This document shows positions 26,363 through 33,201 of a stretch of 33,201 nucleotides of DNA, piece after piece (position 1 is the stretch's first letter; each line of letters opens with the position of its first letter). Under the pieces are notes generated by a model. That model saw only the letters and a list, made by a program, of their open reading frames with translations. It searched no databases and had not been told where the DNA came from. The DNA is from Pseudomonadota bacterium (lineage in GTDB: Bacteria; Pseudomonadota; Gammaproteobacteria; Burkholderiales; JAKAFK01), in assembly GCA_021788645.1 (NCBI GenBank), contig JAJYKK010000033.1, positions 1 through 33,201 on the forward strand, written 5' to 3'. The position numbers and the translations under genes are program-made.

Positions 26363-26390
26363 CGGGCACCGCGCAAACAGCGACTTCGCA

Positions 26391-26423
26391 TGACGCACCT
26401 CGGCCACCGACAACGGTGCGTCA
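26391..26423 (+). other. Nine-base hairpin between mshG and the pseudopilin genes
   Basis: TGACGCACC (26391-26399) pairs perfectly with GGTGCGTCA (26415-26423) across a 15-base loop, 28 bases after mshG. No T-run follows, so it may separate the levels of platform and pseudopilin expression by processing or partial termination rather than act as a classical terminator. Confidence 0.4.
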
Positions 26424-26510
26424 CAACGGGGGGCTTGCGGGCGCAAGACGCGCCGTCGCGGGGCCCGAATCCACGCCTTCGGCGGCACGCCGACAACGAG
26501 GAATGTCATC

Positions 26511-27158
26511 ATGCAACACCACCCACGCCAACCGGCGCTCGACGATCGCGACGCGGACTTTCGACGGCCCCACTGCCGCTGCGCAGCCTCTCGGCAAGAG
26601 CGGCAGCGGCGCGCACAGTCTCCCACCCGAGCCCGCGGTTGGCGAACCCCGGCCATCCCCCCAATGCCGCATCCGCCCCGGCATGGGGCGGCCATCGCCG
26701 GCGGCTTCACGCTCATCGAGCTCACTGCCGTCCTCGTGATCTCCGGGATCCTTGCCGCCGTCGCGCTGCCGAGGTTCTTCGACGGGCAATCCTTCGCGGC
26801 GCGCGGCTTCGCCGATCAGGCGGCGTCGACGCTACGCTATGCGCAAAGCGTCGCGATGACCCAACAGCGCAATGTCTTCGTGCACATATCACCCACCCGC
26901 GTGGGGGTATGTTATGTTCCGGCTTCCCCGTGCCCGGGAGCCCTTGAGGTGAGCGCCGCCTCCGGGGGCGATGCAAGCATCCGCCCACCGGATCCCCTCC
27001 GCCTGTTTCCCTCGCGTCCGACCATTGGATTCGACGCTCTGGGCCGGCCCGTGGACGCGAGCGGCAACCTCTTGACGGCAGAAACGACCATCCGGATCGG
27101 CGGCACGCCGACACGCACCCTCCACATCGAGCGGGAAACCGGGTATGTGCACGGCTAG
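26511..27158 (+). CDS. mshC: MshC-like minor pseudopilin (GspH/FimT family)
   Basis: The mature protein starts at FTLIELTAVLVISGILAAVALPRFF, with Glu5, followed by ARGFADQAASTLRYAQSVAMTQQR, the GspH/MshC pattern, and ends near ERETGYVHG. Two cysteines (VCYVPASPC) may form a disulfide. The start is uncertain. The ATG at 26511 has GAGGA eight bases upstream but gives an unusually long, Arg- and His-rich leader of about 66 residues. An ATG at 26664 gives a normal 14-residue leader but has no visible ribosome site. MshC-class pseudopilins prime pilus assembly and sit at the tip complex. It overlaps the next gene by 14 bases. Confidence 0.8.
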   Translation: MQHHPRQPALDDRDADFRRPHCRCAASRQERQRRAQSPTRARGWRTPAIPPMPHPPRHGAAIAGGFTLIELTAVLVISGILAAVALPRFFDGQSFAARGFADQAASTLRYAQSVAMTQQRNVFVHISPTRVGVCYVPASPCPGALEVSAASGGDASIRPPDPLRLFPSRPTIGFDALGRPVDASGNLLTAETTIRIGGTPTRTLHIERETGYVHG

Positions 27159-27654
27159 CGCTCGCGCGAGACCGGTGTCGGACGGCCAAACCGGGGCCAC
27201 GCTCATTGAAGCGGTCGTGTTTATCGCCATCGTCGGCATTGCGCTGCCGGCGATCTTGCAGGTCATGGACTTCAACGTGCGCCACAGCGCGGATGGCCTG
27301 CTGCGCATCCAGTCGGCATCGCTGGCGGAAGCGCTGCTGGACGAAATCGAGTCCAAGGACTTCTGCCCGCCAAAGGGGGGCTTCGAAGGCCCCTATACGC
27401 CGGGAAACCGCCTCATGTTCGACGCAGTCACCGACTACCGGCATTTCTCCATGCACCCCATCACGACTTTGGATGACACGAGGGTCCCGGGCCTCCGAGG
27501 CTACCGGCTCAGCGCGGCGGTGACGCCCTCGGCCCTGGGCAATATCCCGAGCAGCGAGGCCTACCTCATCAGGGTAACCGTCACCGATCCCAGCGGCGAG
27601 CGCCTCGTGATGTCAGGCTACCGGGTCAACCATTCGGGGCATCCGTGCGGATGA
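27145..27654 (+). CDS. mshD: MshD-like minor pseudopilin
   Basis: A 169-residue prepilin with leader ending QTG, then ATLIEAVVFIAIVGIALPAIL, where mature residue 1 is Ala and Glu5 is kept, and SADGLLRIQSASLAEALLDEI, a pattern of the MshD/PilV/GspI type. The ATG overlaps the previous gene and has only a weak ribosome site, so coupled translation is likely. The C-terminus has Cys in HPCG; another Cys lies in DFCPP. It sits between mshC- and mshO-like genes, the same order as in known MSHA clusters. Confidence 0.85.
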   Translation: MCTASARARPVSDGQTGATLIEAVVFIAIVGIALPAILQVMDFNVRHSADGLLRIQSASLAEALLDEIESKDFCPPKGGFEGPYTPGNRLMFDAVTDYRHFSMHPITTLDDTRVPGLRGYRLSAAVTPSALGNIPSSEAYLIRVTVTDPSGERLVMSGYRVNHSGHPCG

Positions 27655-28280
27655 CGACCTCCCTTACAAACCGTGGCCTTGGGTCGCCCGGGTCGGAGGG
27701 CCGCCAGGAAGGCTTCACGCTGGTCGAACTGATCGTCGTGATAGTCATCACCGGCATCCTGGCGGGCATGGCGGCTTCGTTCATCGAGAATCCCGTGCAG
27801 GCGTACGTGCAGGCCACCGACCGCGCTGAACTGACGGATATTCTTGCCCTAGCGACGACGCGCATCCGCCGCGACCTCGAACGGGCCCTTCCCGGCACCG
27901 TGCGCGTCCGGCAAGCAGGCGCGACCCAGTATCTGGAGTTCCAGGAGGAAGGGGGGGGTGAGGACGCCGCTGCGTTAAGTCGAACACCCCATCATGTCGC
28001 CGCCTACCCGGTCCGCTACGTATGTGATCCGGGAGCGGGAACCCTCACGCGATACTGGAGGTATGCCATTTCCGCTGCCCAGCCCACGCAGTTCCCGGCG
28101 CATGCACTCCACGCGCTTCTGGCCAGCAAGGTCAGCGGGTGCCGCTTCCAATACGCTCCCGGGCCGCTCACTCGGGCCCCTCTGGTCACCGTGCTGCTTC
28201 GCGTGTCGGAGCCGGATGCGGGCGGCACGGCCCAATCCCTGAGCCTATATTCCGAGGACAACATCGGCGATGTTCCCTAG
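27651..28280 (+). CDS. mshO: MshO-like minor pseudopilin (GspJ type)
   Basis: A 209-residue prepilin. The leader ends in QEG, followed by FTLVELIVVIVITGILAGMAASF with Glu5, and RAELTDILALATTRIRRDLERALP, a segment typical of MshO/GspJ pseudopilins. The chosen ATG at 27651 overlaps the mshD stop by four bases; a GTG two codons earlier is possible. Two cysteines (YVCDP and SGCRF) are present. It shares 11 bases with mshP. Confidence 0.88.
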   Translation: MTTSLTNRGLGSPGSEGRQEGFTLVELIVVIVITGILAGMAASFIENPVQAYVQATDRAELTDILALATTRIRRDLERALPGTVRVRQAGATQYLEFQEEGGGEDAAALSRTPHHVAAYPVRYVCDPGAGTLTRYWRYAISAAQPTQFPAHALHALLASKVSGCRFQYAPGPLTRAPLVTVLLRVSEPDAGGTAQSLSLYSEDNIGDVP

Positions 28281-28818
28281 CGACTCGACACGAGCGGCCG
28301 TACGGCATCCCCCGCGCGATGCCGGCTTCACCCTCGTCGCCGCAATCTTCCTGCTGGTGGTCCTGGCAGCGCTCGGGGCATTCCTGGTGTCCGTCGCGAC
28401 GACAAGCGAAACAAGCGCCGATCAGTACATGGAACGCGGGCGCGCCTATCAAGCCGCCCGCGCAGGCCTGGAATGGGGCATGTACGAACTTGCCGCATCA
28501 GCTGGGCGTTGCATGCCCCCCACTGTCCTCAGCACCAACGCGCCCACCCTTGCGGATTTCCGCATCCAAGTCGCCTGCGAGATCCGTCCGGTCTCCCCCG
28601 CCCGCGAGCCGCCACGGTCGAACGAGAGGCACACCTGCGTGCTCACCTCCAGAGCAACCCGCTCACGACCTGGCGCCGTAGACTATGTCGCGCGCGAACT
28701 TCACCGTACAGTCGCGGATTGCGCCGTTCCGGCCGGGGAGGATGTACGCCGAGCGTTCTTGTCAGGGACGTCGGCGGCGATCCGCGGGAGGGGATACGTG
28801 CCCGCGCCTGCCCCCTGA
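28270..28818 (+). CDS. mshP: MshP-like minor pseudopilin (PilX/GspK-like)
   Basis: A 182-residue prepilin with leader ending DAG then FTLVAAIFLLVVLAALGAFLVSV. Mature residue 5 is Ala, not Glu, as in tip pseudopilins of the GspK class, which lack Glu5. YQAARAGLEWGMYEL is the conserved stretch of MshP/PilX proteins. Four cysteines follow. It is the last gene of the run and converges with the SARP-like gene, with only 20 bases between the two stops. mshQ, which follows mshP in known clusters, is absent. Confidence 0.83.
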   Translation: MFPSDSTRAAVRHPPRDAGFTLVAAIFLLVVLAALGAFLVSVATTSETSADQYMERGRAYQAARAGLEWGMYELAASAGRCMPPTVLSTNAPTLADFRIQVACEIRPVSPAREPPRSNERHTCVLTSRATRSRPGAVDYVARELHRTVADCAVPAGEDVRRAFLSGTSAAIRGRGYVPAPAP

Positions 28819-28843
28819 CGGGCAATTAGCGGGGGCGGTCAGG
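28810..28843. terminator. Possible bidirectional terminator between mshP and the SARP-like gene
   Basis: GCCCCC (28810-28815) can pair with GGGGGC (28831-28836), and the overlapping CCTGAC (28814-28819) with GTCAGG (28838-28843). These alternative stems lie exactly at the convergent stops. There is no T-run on either side, so termination by this structure alone is uncertain. Confidence 0.35.
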
Positions 28844-30359
28844 TCGACTTTCGGCTTCTCGCTGAATCCTCGGGATCGCACCCATTGTGCGTGCCCTTTC
28901 CGTCAGCCCAATGTGCCGATCCTGCACAGGAATTGGGGGGCATGCGGAATGTCGCAGCCGCGAGCCAATGAACAGGAATCACGCTGCCGCAGACCGTGAT
29001 GACGGCCGTCGGCTCGCCACGCGCAGATCCCCGCGCCCCAAAGGCCAGACGCGACGCCGCCTCGGTCAGCATGACGCCACTGCCTTGATCATTCTGCCGT
29101 GCGGCAACACGGGCGATCTGGGGCACGAGACCGACCGCCAATTTCTCGGATGGATCCACCAGCATTTGCCCGCAATCGATCCCCAGGAAGATCGGCCGGT
29201 GAAGTGCGCAGCCGCCACGAAGCGCAAAGGCCGCGGCCAGGGCGCGCCCGACGGCAGCCTCCGGCAGGGCATAGAAGCGAATCTCGACCACCCCGTCCGC
29301 CGCCACGTGCAGCAAGCCCCCGTATGCGGGGGCGATCGTTCTGGCGAGCTCCAGGCAATGGACAAGATGATCCTGGAGGGTCGCGGCATCCATTTCATGC
29401 AGCGGCTTCTCCGGCGCCGCGGCAAGCACGGCGACGAACTCGGAGGATGGCCGGAACTTGCCCGCCGGCTTGTTGCGCGTCATCCAGAAGATCGGCGCAG
29501 GCCGCGCGGCCTCGCCCCGCAAGAGGCTGTCGCGCAGGGCGACGAGGGCGGACGCGGGCTTGCGTCCCGTCGCCTCCGCCAACCGCCTGGTGTATGAATC
29601 GAATGCCGCCAAGGCCTCGGCGCCGCGTCCGCAAGCGTCGAACTGGCGCATGAGCGCGAGGTGGGCCGCCTCCCCGAGCGGGCGCGCTGCCGCCCATTTC
29701 ATGGCCCAAAGAAGCGCCGCATGGGTTCCCTTCGATCGTATGATCCCTTGGAGGACGGCCGAGAACACCTGATCCGCCTTTTCGTCCACGCGCTCCCGCT
29801 GGCGCGCAACCCACGCATCCCACCGGCGGCCGACCGATGATTCCGCCGACAGGAAAGGACCACGATACAACGTGGCCGCCTCGCCCGCGTCCGATGCGAG
29901 GCACATCGTCGCGGCATGGTCCATGGCATCGATGTCGAGCCACACGGGCGCGGACGCCTTCAGGCCGATCGCGGTGCGCGTTGCGTGAAGATAGTCCGCG
30001 GCGGGTCCGAGCCATTTCTTGAGATGGCAAAGCGCTTGCCGCAGACAGCCGTTGGCCGCATCGCCTTCGGCATGAGGCCAGAAAAACCGGCCGAGCTCCT
30101 CGCGCCTGACGGGCCGGCGCTCGACGACCAAGTAGGCCAGCAGCAGACGCACGTGCCGGTAACGCAAGGTCCGGATCTCGCCATCGACGCTGACCTGCAT
30201 TTCGCCAAGCAAGCGAATGGCGAGGACTCCCCGTGGCGCAGGCCCGGCGCGCTCCCCTGCTGCCGCGCCCTCGTCGTGCGATAACGACCCGAGCGGCAGC
30301 GAACCCTCTAATGCAGGAGGCGCCCAGCACAGATCACTGTGCGGTTTTTGAACTTTCAT
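28839..30359 (-). CDS. SARP/BTAD-type transcription regulator with degenerate cyclase-like C-terminus
   Basis: The 506-residue protein has three parts. Residues about 45-140 are an OmpR-type winged helix (IRLLGEMQVSVDG, LLLAYLVVERRPVRREELGRFFWP and NGCLRQALCHLKK). Residues about 140-285 form a helical BTAD domain (LYRGPFLS, WVARQRERVDEKADQV, LALMRQFDACGRGAEALAAF). Residues about 303-445 look like a class III nucleotide cyclase domain: AYGGLLHVAADGVVEIRFYAL, LGIDCGQMLVDPSEKLAVGLVPQIARVAARQ and VMLTEAASRL. The first metal-binding Asp segment is replaced by VAVLAAAPEKP, so catalysis is unlikely and a sensory role is more plausible. It lies between the pilus gene sets, and its promoter carries the same 11-base-period repeat as flp1. 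No ribosome site is obvious before the ATG. Confidence 0.82.
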   Translation of the reverse strand: MKVQKPHSDLCWAPPALEGSLPLGSLSHDEGAAAGERAGPAPRGVLAIRLLGEMQVSVDGEIRTLRYRHVRLLLAYLVVERRPVRREELGRFFWPHAEGDAANGCLRQALCHLKKWLGPAADYLHATRTAIGLKASAPVWLDIDAMDHAATMCLASDAGEAATLYRGPFLSAESSVGRRWDAWVARQRERVDEKADQVFSAVLQGIIRSKGTHAALLWAMKWAAARPLGEAAHLALMRQFDACGRGAEALAAFDSYTRRLAEATGRKPASALVALRDSLLRGEAARPAPIFWMTRNKPAGKFRPSSEFVAVLAAAPEKPLHEMDAATLQDHLVHCLELARTIAPAYGGLLHVAADGVVEIRFYALPEAAVGRALAAAFALRGGCALHRPIFLGIDCGQMLVDPSEKLAVGLVPQIARVAARQNDQGSGVMLTEAASRLAFGARGSARGEPTAVITVCGSVIPVHWLAAATFRMPPNSCAGSAHWADGKGTHNGCDPEDSARSRKST

Positions 30360-30590
30360 TGTTGTTTTATTCTTTAGTTATCTTGGGCGATGTCGCGTAC
30401 CTCGCCCCTTGCACACCCTTGGAGCAGAATCGTAACGGCCTACCGTTAGAGGATCGTTAGAAGATCGCGATCGGCCTCTGCCGGCGCCCCGCCATCAACA
30501 AACCCGGACAGGGGCGGCGCAATACTCGAATGCGGGCCCCGCGGATAATGCCACGAAGGCAAATCGCCGGGCCTCGCGCCCGCTTCTACC
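30360..30590. other. Intergenic region between mshJ and the SARP-like gene
   Basis: These 231 bases contain the SARP-gene promoter and an unusually AT-rich leader (30345-30385) just before its ATG. The remainder is GC-rich with no clean terminator for mshJ and no credible open frame. Confidence 0.5.
30429..30460 (-). promoter_or_regulatory. SARP-gene promoter with 11-bp direct repeats
   Basis: On the minus strand CTAACGAT (30460-30453) and CTAACGGT (30449-30442) form a direct repeat with 11-base period. Seven bases after the second copy is TACGAT (30434-30429), a four-of-six -10 match about 70 bases before the ATG. A third core, TAACGG on the plus strand at 30433-30438, makes an inverted pair with the proximal repeat and overlaps the -10 box, which could serve negative autoregulation. 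The same layout with core TTAACGG is found before flp1. Confidence 0.5.
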
Positions 30591-31271
30591 TCAAAGCGAA
30601 AGCCACGCTTTGTGCCGGCTTAACGTGTACACCGTCAACGTGAGCGTCGCGCCATGAGATCGTGAGCGGTCGAGTTTGACCGCTGCCCAGTAGATAGGCC
30701 ACGGGCGCCGCTGCAGGGCTTCCAGGTAGGCCAGCAAGTCGGAGTCGGGCCCCGACAGCGTGAGTTCCACTCTGTGTCCGTAGAAGACGGCGCCAGGCGT
30801 TCCCATCCGGTCCGACACGCGCTTAGGCGCTGATTGCTCGGGGTCCCTGACACGAACCGCGCGCCGCGTGGTGAGCGAAACCACCGTAACGGCCGGCCCA
30901 TGGGTCAGGAGATCCTGGAGCAAGGCTGGCATCCGTTGTGCGGGCGTCAATCCGTCTCCGCGTGATGCCGGTGCGGGGGAAGGCACGGCTCCCGGGTGGC
31001 GATGGACGCGAACGCCTCCGCGCCGCTGTCGAGCGGCCGCCAGTCGCCGCTCGACAGCGGCAAGCTCCGCATGGGCCTGGGAGGCGGCGGCCCGACGTGC
31101 CGCCAACGCCGTGGAGAGCGCTTCTTGGCGTGCATGCAGGGGGCTCAAGCAAAGACCGTTGAATGCCGCGATGAGCACGGCGGCGGCGCCCACAAAGATC
31201 AGCACGCGTTCGCGCAGGCTCAACGCGTCCACGCGCTCGGCCCAAAAGGCAATCCGTCGTCTCATTGTCAT
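30591..31271 (-). CDS. mshJ: MshJ-like (PilO/GspM-type) pilus assembly protein
   Basis: A 226-residue single-pass inner-membrane protein. A short cytoplasmic N-terminus (RRRIAFWAERVDALSLRERV) precedes one membrane helix (LIFVGAAAVLIAAFNGLCL), then a coiled-coil region (QEALSTALAARRAAASQAHAELAAVERRLAAA, shown here by its heptad pattern) and a small alpha/beta domain ending in GPDSDLLAYLEALQRRPWPIYW, which matches MshJ. The ATG overlaps the stop of the PilN-like gene by four bases. It should link the inner-membrane platform to the periplasm. Confidence 0.85.
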   Translation of the reverse strand: MTMRRRIAFWAERVDALSLRERVLIFVGAAAVLIAAFNGLCLSPLHARQEALSTALAARRAAASQAHAELAAVERRLAAARQRRGGVRVHRHPGAVPSPAPASRGDGLTPAQRMPALLQDLLTHGPAVTVVSLTTRRAVRVRDPEQSAPKRVSDRMGTPGAVFYGHRVELTLSGPDSDLLAYLEALQRRPWPIYWAAVKLDRSRSHGATLTLTVYTLSRHKAWLSL

Positions 31272-31849
31272 TCCGCCCCAGGGGTTGTGCGCAGTTCGAA
31301 AACCACATCGGGCGCTCGCCGACCCGGCAGCGCCGGACCGGTTCGAGGGCGATGCAAATCGAGCAGCGCGAAGCACGCGCCGTGCATCAAGGCATCTTTT
31401 CCGAGTTCGCGAAGGTAGCGCGGCACCAGGGCGGCCGAGGCCGCCGTGCCTCGAATGGTCATTTCATGGTCGGCCCCTACGATGGTGATGCCTGTGATCG
31501 ACAATCCGGCAAGCTTATGCCGGGCGAACATCGCCAGGTAGGGTGCATACCCGCCTCGCCCCGCATTTAGCGCCACACCCACCGCGTGCGCGCCTGGATG
31601 GCCGACCTGCTCGCGCGGGTCTTCGGGAAGTCTTGCCGCCAACCGGGCGAGCCTTGTCTGCACGCTCGCCAACGCGCCTGTGGAGCGCGCCATCGCCGTC
31701 TGCAGACGGGTCGTTTCGTGCCGCTCGGCGCCATAGATCATGGCAAGCACCAGGAAGAGCGCGCCAAGCGCGGTCGCCATGGCAGCGGTGGAAAAGAATT
31801 TCCTCGGCGGGCGCAGCCGCGGGTCGAAGAGGTTGATCTGGCTGCTCAA
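31268..31849 (-). CDS. PilN-like pilus assembly protein (MshI2 type)
   Basis: A 193-residue bitopic membrane protein. The cytoplasmic start MSSQINLFDPRLRPPRKFF is a PilN/MshI2-type segment that binds the PilM-like partner; it is followed by one helix (ATALGALFLVLAMIYG), a periplasmic coiled coil and a small C-terminal domain (GLSITGITIVGADHEMTIRG). Together with the PilM-like and MshJ proteins it forms the inner-membrane alignment complex. Both ends overlap neighbours by four bases, so the three genes are one operon. Confidence 0.83.
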   Translation of the reverse strand: MSSQINLFDPRLRPPRKFFSTAAMATALGALFLVLAMIYGAERHETTRLQTAMARSTGALASVQTRLARLAARLPEDPREQVGHPGAHAVGVALNAGRGGYAPYLAMFARHKLAGLSITGITIVGADHEMTIRGTAASAALVPRYLRELGKDALMHGACFALLDLHRPRTGPALPGRRAPDVVFELRTTPGAE

Positions 31850-32850
31850 GTTTCGGGTTCCTCTTGGCGCAGAGCGGCGCCCAGCGCAAGAAAGAAGCGT
31901 GATTGCTGGTGCGGTTCCTCAAGCTCGGCAGCCTCGGACAAGTCGAAGACATCACCGAGATCAAGCGCGTCGACCGGGAGAGAAACATCCCGAGCAATCG
32001 CTTGCGCAACCTCCGGGGCTCCTTGCAAAGGCGCGAGCACCAGTCGCTCGATGGACAGGAACGCGAACTGGCGATCGAAGTGGTCCAATGAACGGTGCAG
32101 CTCGATCGTGAGCCGACCAAGCTGCCTTTCGGCCTCGTCGGCCTGGCTAAGTTGCGGGCGGGCAATGCTTAGCCGGCGGCAAAAGTAGAGTTCGCCCTCC
32201 AAAGTGACGGTGAGAAGGGCGCCGCTCTCGTTGAAAGACAAGAGTGCAAGGCACTGCCCCGGTGCTTCCAATAGCGCTGCGATGTTTCGCTGCGCCATTT
32301 CCGGGACATCGATCACCGACAAGTCGTACTTGGCCTCCTGAAACAATTTCATGCGCGCGCGGATGACGTTGTTGGGGGCTACGACAGCATAGATCCAGCG
32401 GTTCCTGGAGGATGGGCTGCCGGTGCCGGGGACCTTCAGCACATCTATAGTGACATCGTCGACTGGGTGATTGACGAGATCCTTGATGCGCCAGCGGACG
32501 GCGTCCTTCAGCTCATCTTCCGGCACGTTGGGGGCTTCGATGGAGATTACCTGATATTCGCCCGCATTGAGGAGCGTAGACAAGCGATACCGGTCGACCT
32601 GAAACTTCCGCCCAAGCGTTCGCAGCGAACGAACATTCGGGGCGGCAAGTTCGTGGAGCCCGAATCGCGTCACGGCGGGCTTTGCCCCCGTTCGCTTGAC
32701 TTGCACAAAACCCACGCCGGTCGGGGACAACGTCACGACCATCTGCTCGTGCCGATGTCGGGGACGGAAAAAGGAACGCATTTCAGCGCGAGGACGGCGA
32801 CAAGCCGCAACATCCCATGAGGGGCTCAGGTCTAGCGTAACGTCGTTCAT
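31846..32850 (-). CDS. mshI: MshI/PilM-like cytoplasmic pilus assembly protein
   Basis: A 334-residue actin-like protein of the PilM/MshI type, working on the cytoplasmic side of the pilus platform. Visible segments are VVTLSPTGVGFVQVKRTG, the DAVRWRIKDLVNHPVDDVTIDV stretch typical of MshI, IYAVVAPNNVIRARM and LSVIDVPEMAQRN. The residues of a functional ATP site are hard to judge from sequence. The ATG at 32850 has no clear ribosome site; a second ATG at 32781 (MRSFFRPRH) resembles the usual MshI start and may be the true one. It is first of the mshI-PilN-mshJ operon. Confidence 0.83.
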   Translation of the reverse strand: MNDVTLDLSPSWDVAACRRPRAEMRSFFRPRHRHEQMVVTLSPTGVGFVQVKRTGAKPAVTRFGLHELAAPNVRSLRTLGRKFQVDRYRLSTLLNAGEYQVISIEAPNVPEDELKDAVRWRIKDLVNHPVDDVTIDVLKVPGTGSPSSRNRWIYAVVAPNNVIRARMKLFQEAKYDLSVIDVPEMAQRNIAALLEAPGQCLALLSFNESGALLTVTLEGELYFCRRLSIARPQLSQADEAERQLGRLTIELHRSLDHFDRQFAFLSIERLVLAPLQGAPEVAQAIARDVSLPVDALDLGDVFDLSEAAELEEPHQQSRFFLALGAALRQEEPET

Positions 32851-33162
32851 CTGACGGATGATGCCTTCGTTTTATTGTTCGGCATATCTATAAAAGGCGA
32901 CCTTTGGCCGTACCTGTCACCGTCGCGGCTCCAAGTGACGCACACCTGGGAATCTACCACGATTTTGGATTAGAGCATATTATCGGTGGCCGCGCCAGAG
33001 AAGAGAAGCCGCCCCGCAACAGAAAGAAGGCCGGGCGATCGGGTCGCCACATTCCTGCGAGAATGTGATCCCGCCACCTAATTAGCCACAATGTTCAGCA
33101 GGCTCATTTGGTGAGCCTGCTGGGGTAGAAAATGGGCGCATCATTCGGGAGGAGATGCGCAA
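32851..33162. other. Intergenic region with stacked hairpins before the IS1595-type gene
   Basis: The left part should hold the mshI promoter (minus strand). To the right, two perfect hairpins follow each other: CACATTC/GAATGTG (33048-33067) and AGCAGGCTCA/TGAGCCTGCT (33097-33121). They lie within 120 bases of the transposase start and may belong to the insertion sequence, for example shielding it from outside transcription. The exact element end could not be identified. Confidence 0.5.
33097..33121 (+). repeat. Perfect 10-bp inverted repeat upstream of the transposase
   Basis: AGCAGGCTCA and TGAGCCTGCT are separated by five bases (TTTGG). The hairpin sits 41 bases before the transposase ATG, inside what is probably the left end of the insertion sequence. 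Such hairpins near element ends can lower read-through into the transposase gene. Confidence 0.6.
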
Positions 33163-33201
33163 ATGGGGATCAACAAGGTGCAGTTTCAGAAGGGGCTTTC
33201 G
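33163..33201 (+). CDS. IS1595-family transposase, 5' fragment cut by the window edge
   Basis: Only the first 13 codons are present: MGINKVQFQKGLS. They match the conserved start of IS1595-type transposases, which in my memory begin M.MN.VQFQ.GLS. GGGAGGAG lies about ten bases before the ATG. The rest lies outside the window, so intactness cannot be judged. Confidence 0.7.
   Translation, partial: MGINKVQFQKGLS

Noticed and set aside
1-33201. CRISPR arrays, rRNA and tRNA genes
   Set aside because: No regularly spaced repeats and no tRNA- or rRNA-like segments were seen in either strand by eye.

Overview
This GC-rich window (GC judged by eye, not computed) comes from a Gram-negative proteobacterium. 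The evidence is an outer-membrane secretin, lipobox lipoproteins, MEP-pathway isoprenoid genes and MSHA-type and Tad-type pilus genes. A beta- or gammaproteobacterium fits best; I cannot name the genus from sequence alone. Mobile-element fragments sit at both edges: a 5'-truncated TnpB (IS200/IS605) remnant at 1-357 on the minus strand, and the first codons of an IS1595-type transposase at the right edge.

Region 1 (0.45-6.2 kb) is mixed housekeeping and resistance. It holds a TPR/ATP-grasp fusion protein of unknown substrate (+), a frameshifted ynfA relic (-), and a dmeR-dmeF Ni/Co sensor-efflux pair with a readable promoter and G-tract operator (-). The tightly overlapping ispD-ispF-thpR genes (-) complete it.

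Region 2 (6.7-19.8 kb) is pilus locus one. An MshA-like pilin gene stands alone, followed after 577 bp by a long Tad (tight adherence) operon: flp1, a TadG-like gene, a TadE-like gene, an unknown exported protein, flp2, cpaB, cpaC, an FHA-domain cpaF, tadB, tadC, a DUF192 gene, a tadD-like lipoprotein gene and a second TadE-like gene. Most junctions overlap by a few bases, so the genes are probably translationally coupled. No tadZ/cpaE and no prepilin peptidase gene is present.

Region 3 (20.9-32.9 kb) is pilus locus two, MSHA-type. It contains a secreted beta-propeller-like protein, an unknown lipoprotein overlapping mshE, then mshG and a run of minor pseudopilins (mshC-, mshD-, mshO- and mshP-like). 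On the opposite strand lie mshI (PilM-like), a PilN-like gene and mshJ. The MSHA secretin (mshL), mshK, mshM, mshN and mshF are not in the window.

Between the two halves of the MSHA set is a SARP/BTAD-type regulator (minus strand) carrying a degenerate class III nucleotide-cyclase-like C-terminus. An 11-bp-period direct repeat with a TAACG core, 7-8 nt upstream of a -10-like box, occurs before this regulator and again before flp1, and I found no other noncoding copy. I infer that the regulator controls itself and the Tad operon; this is the most interesting feature of the window.
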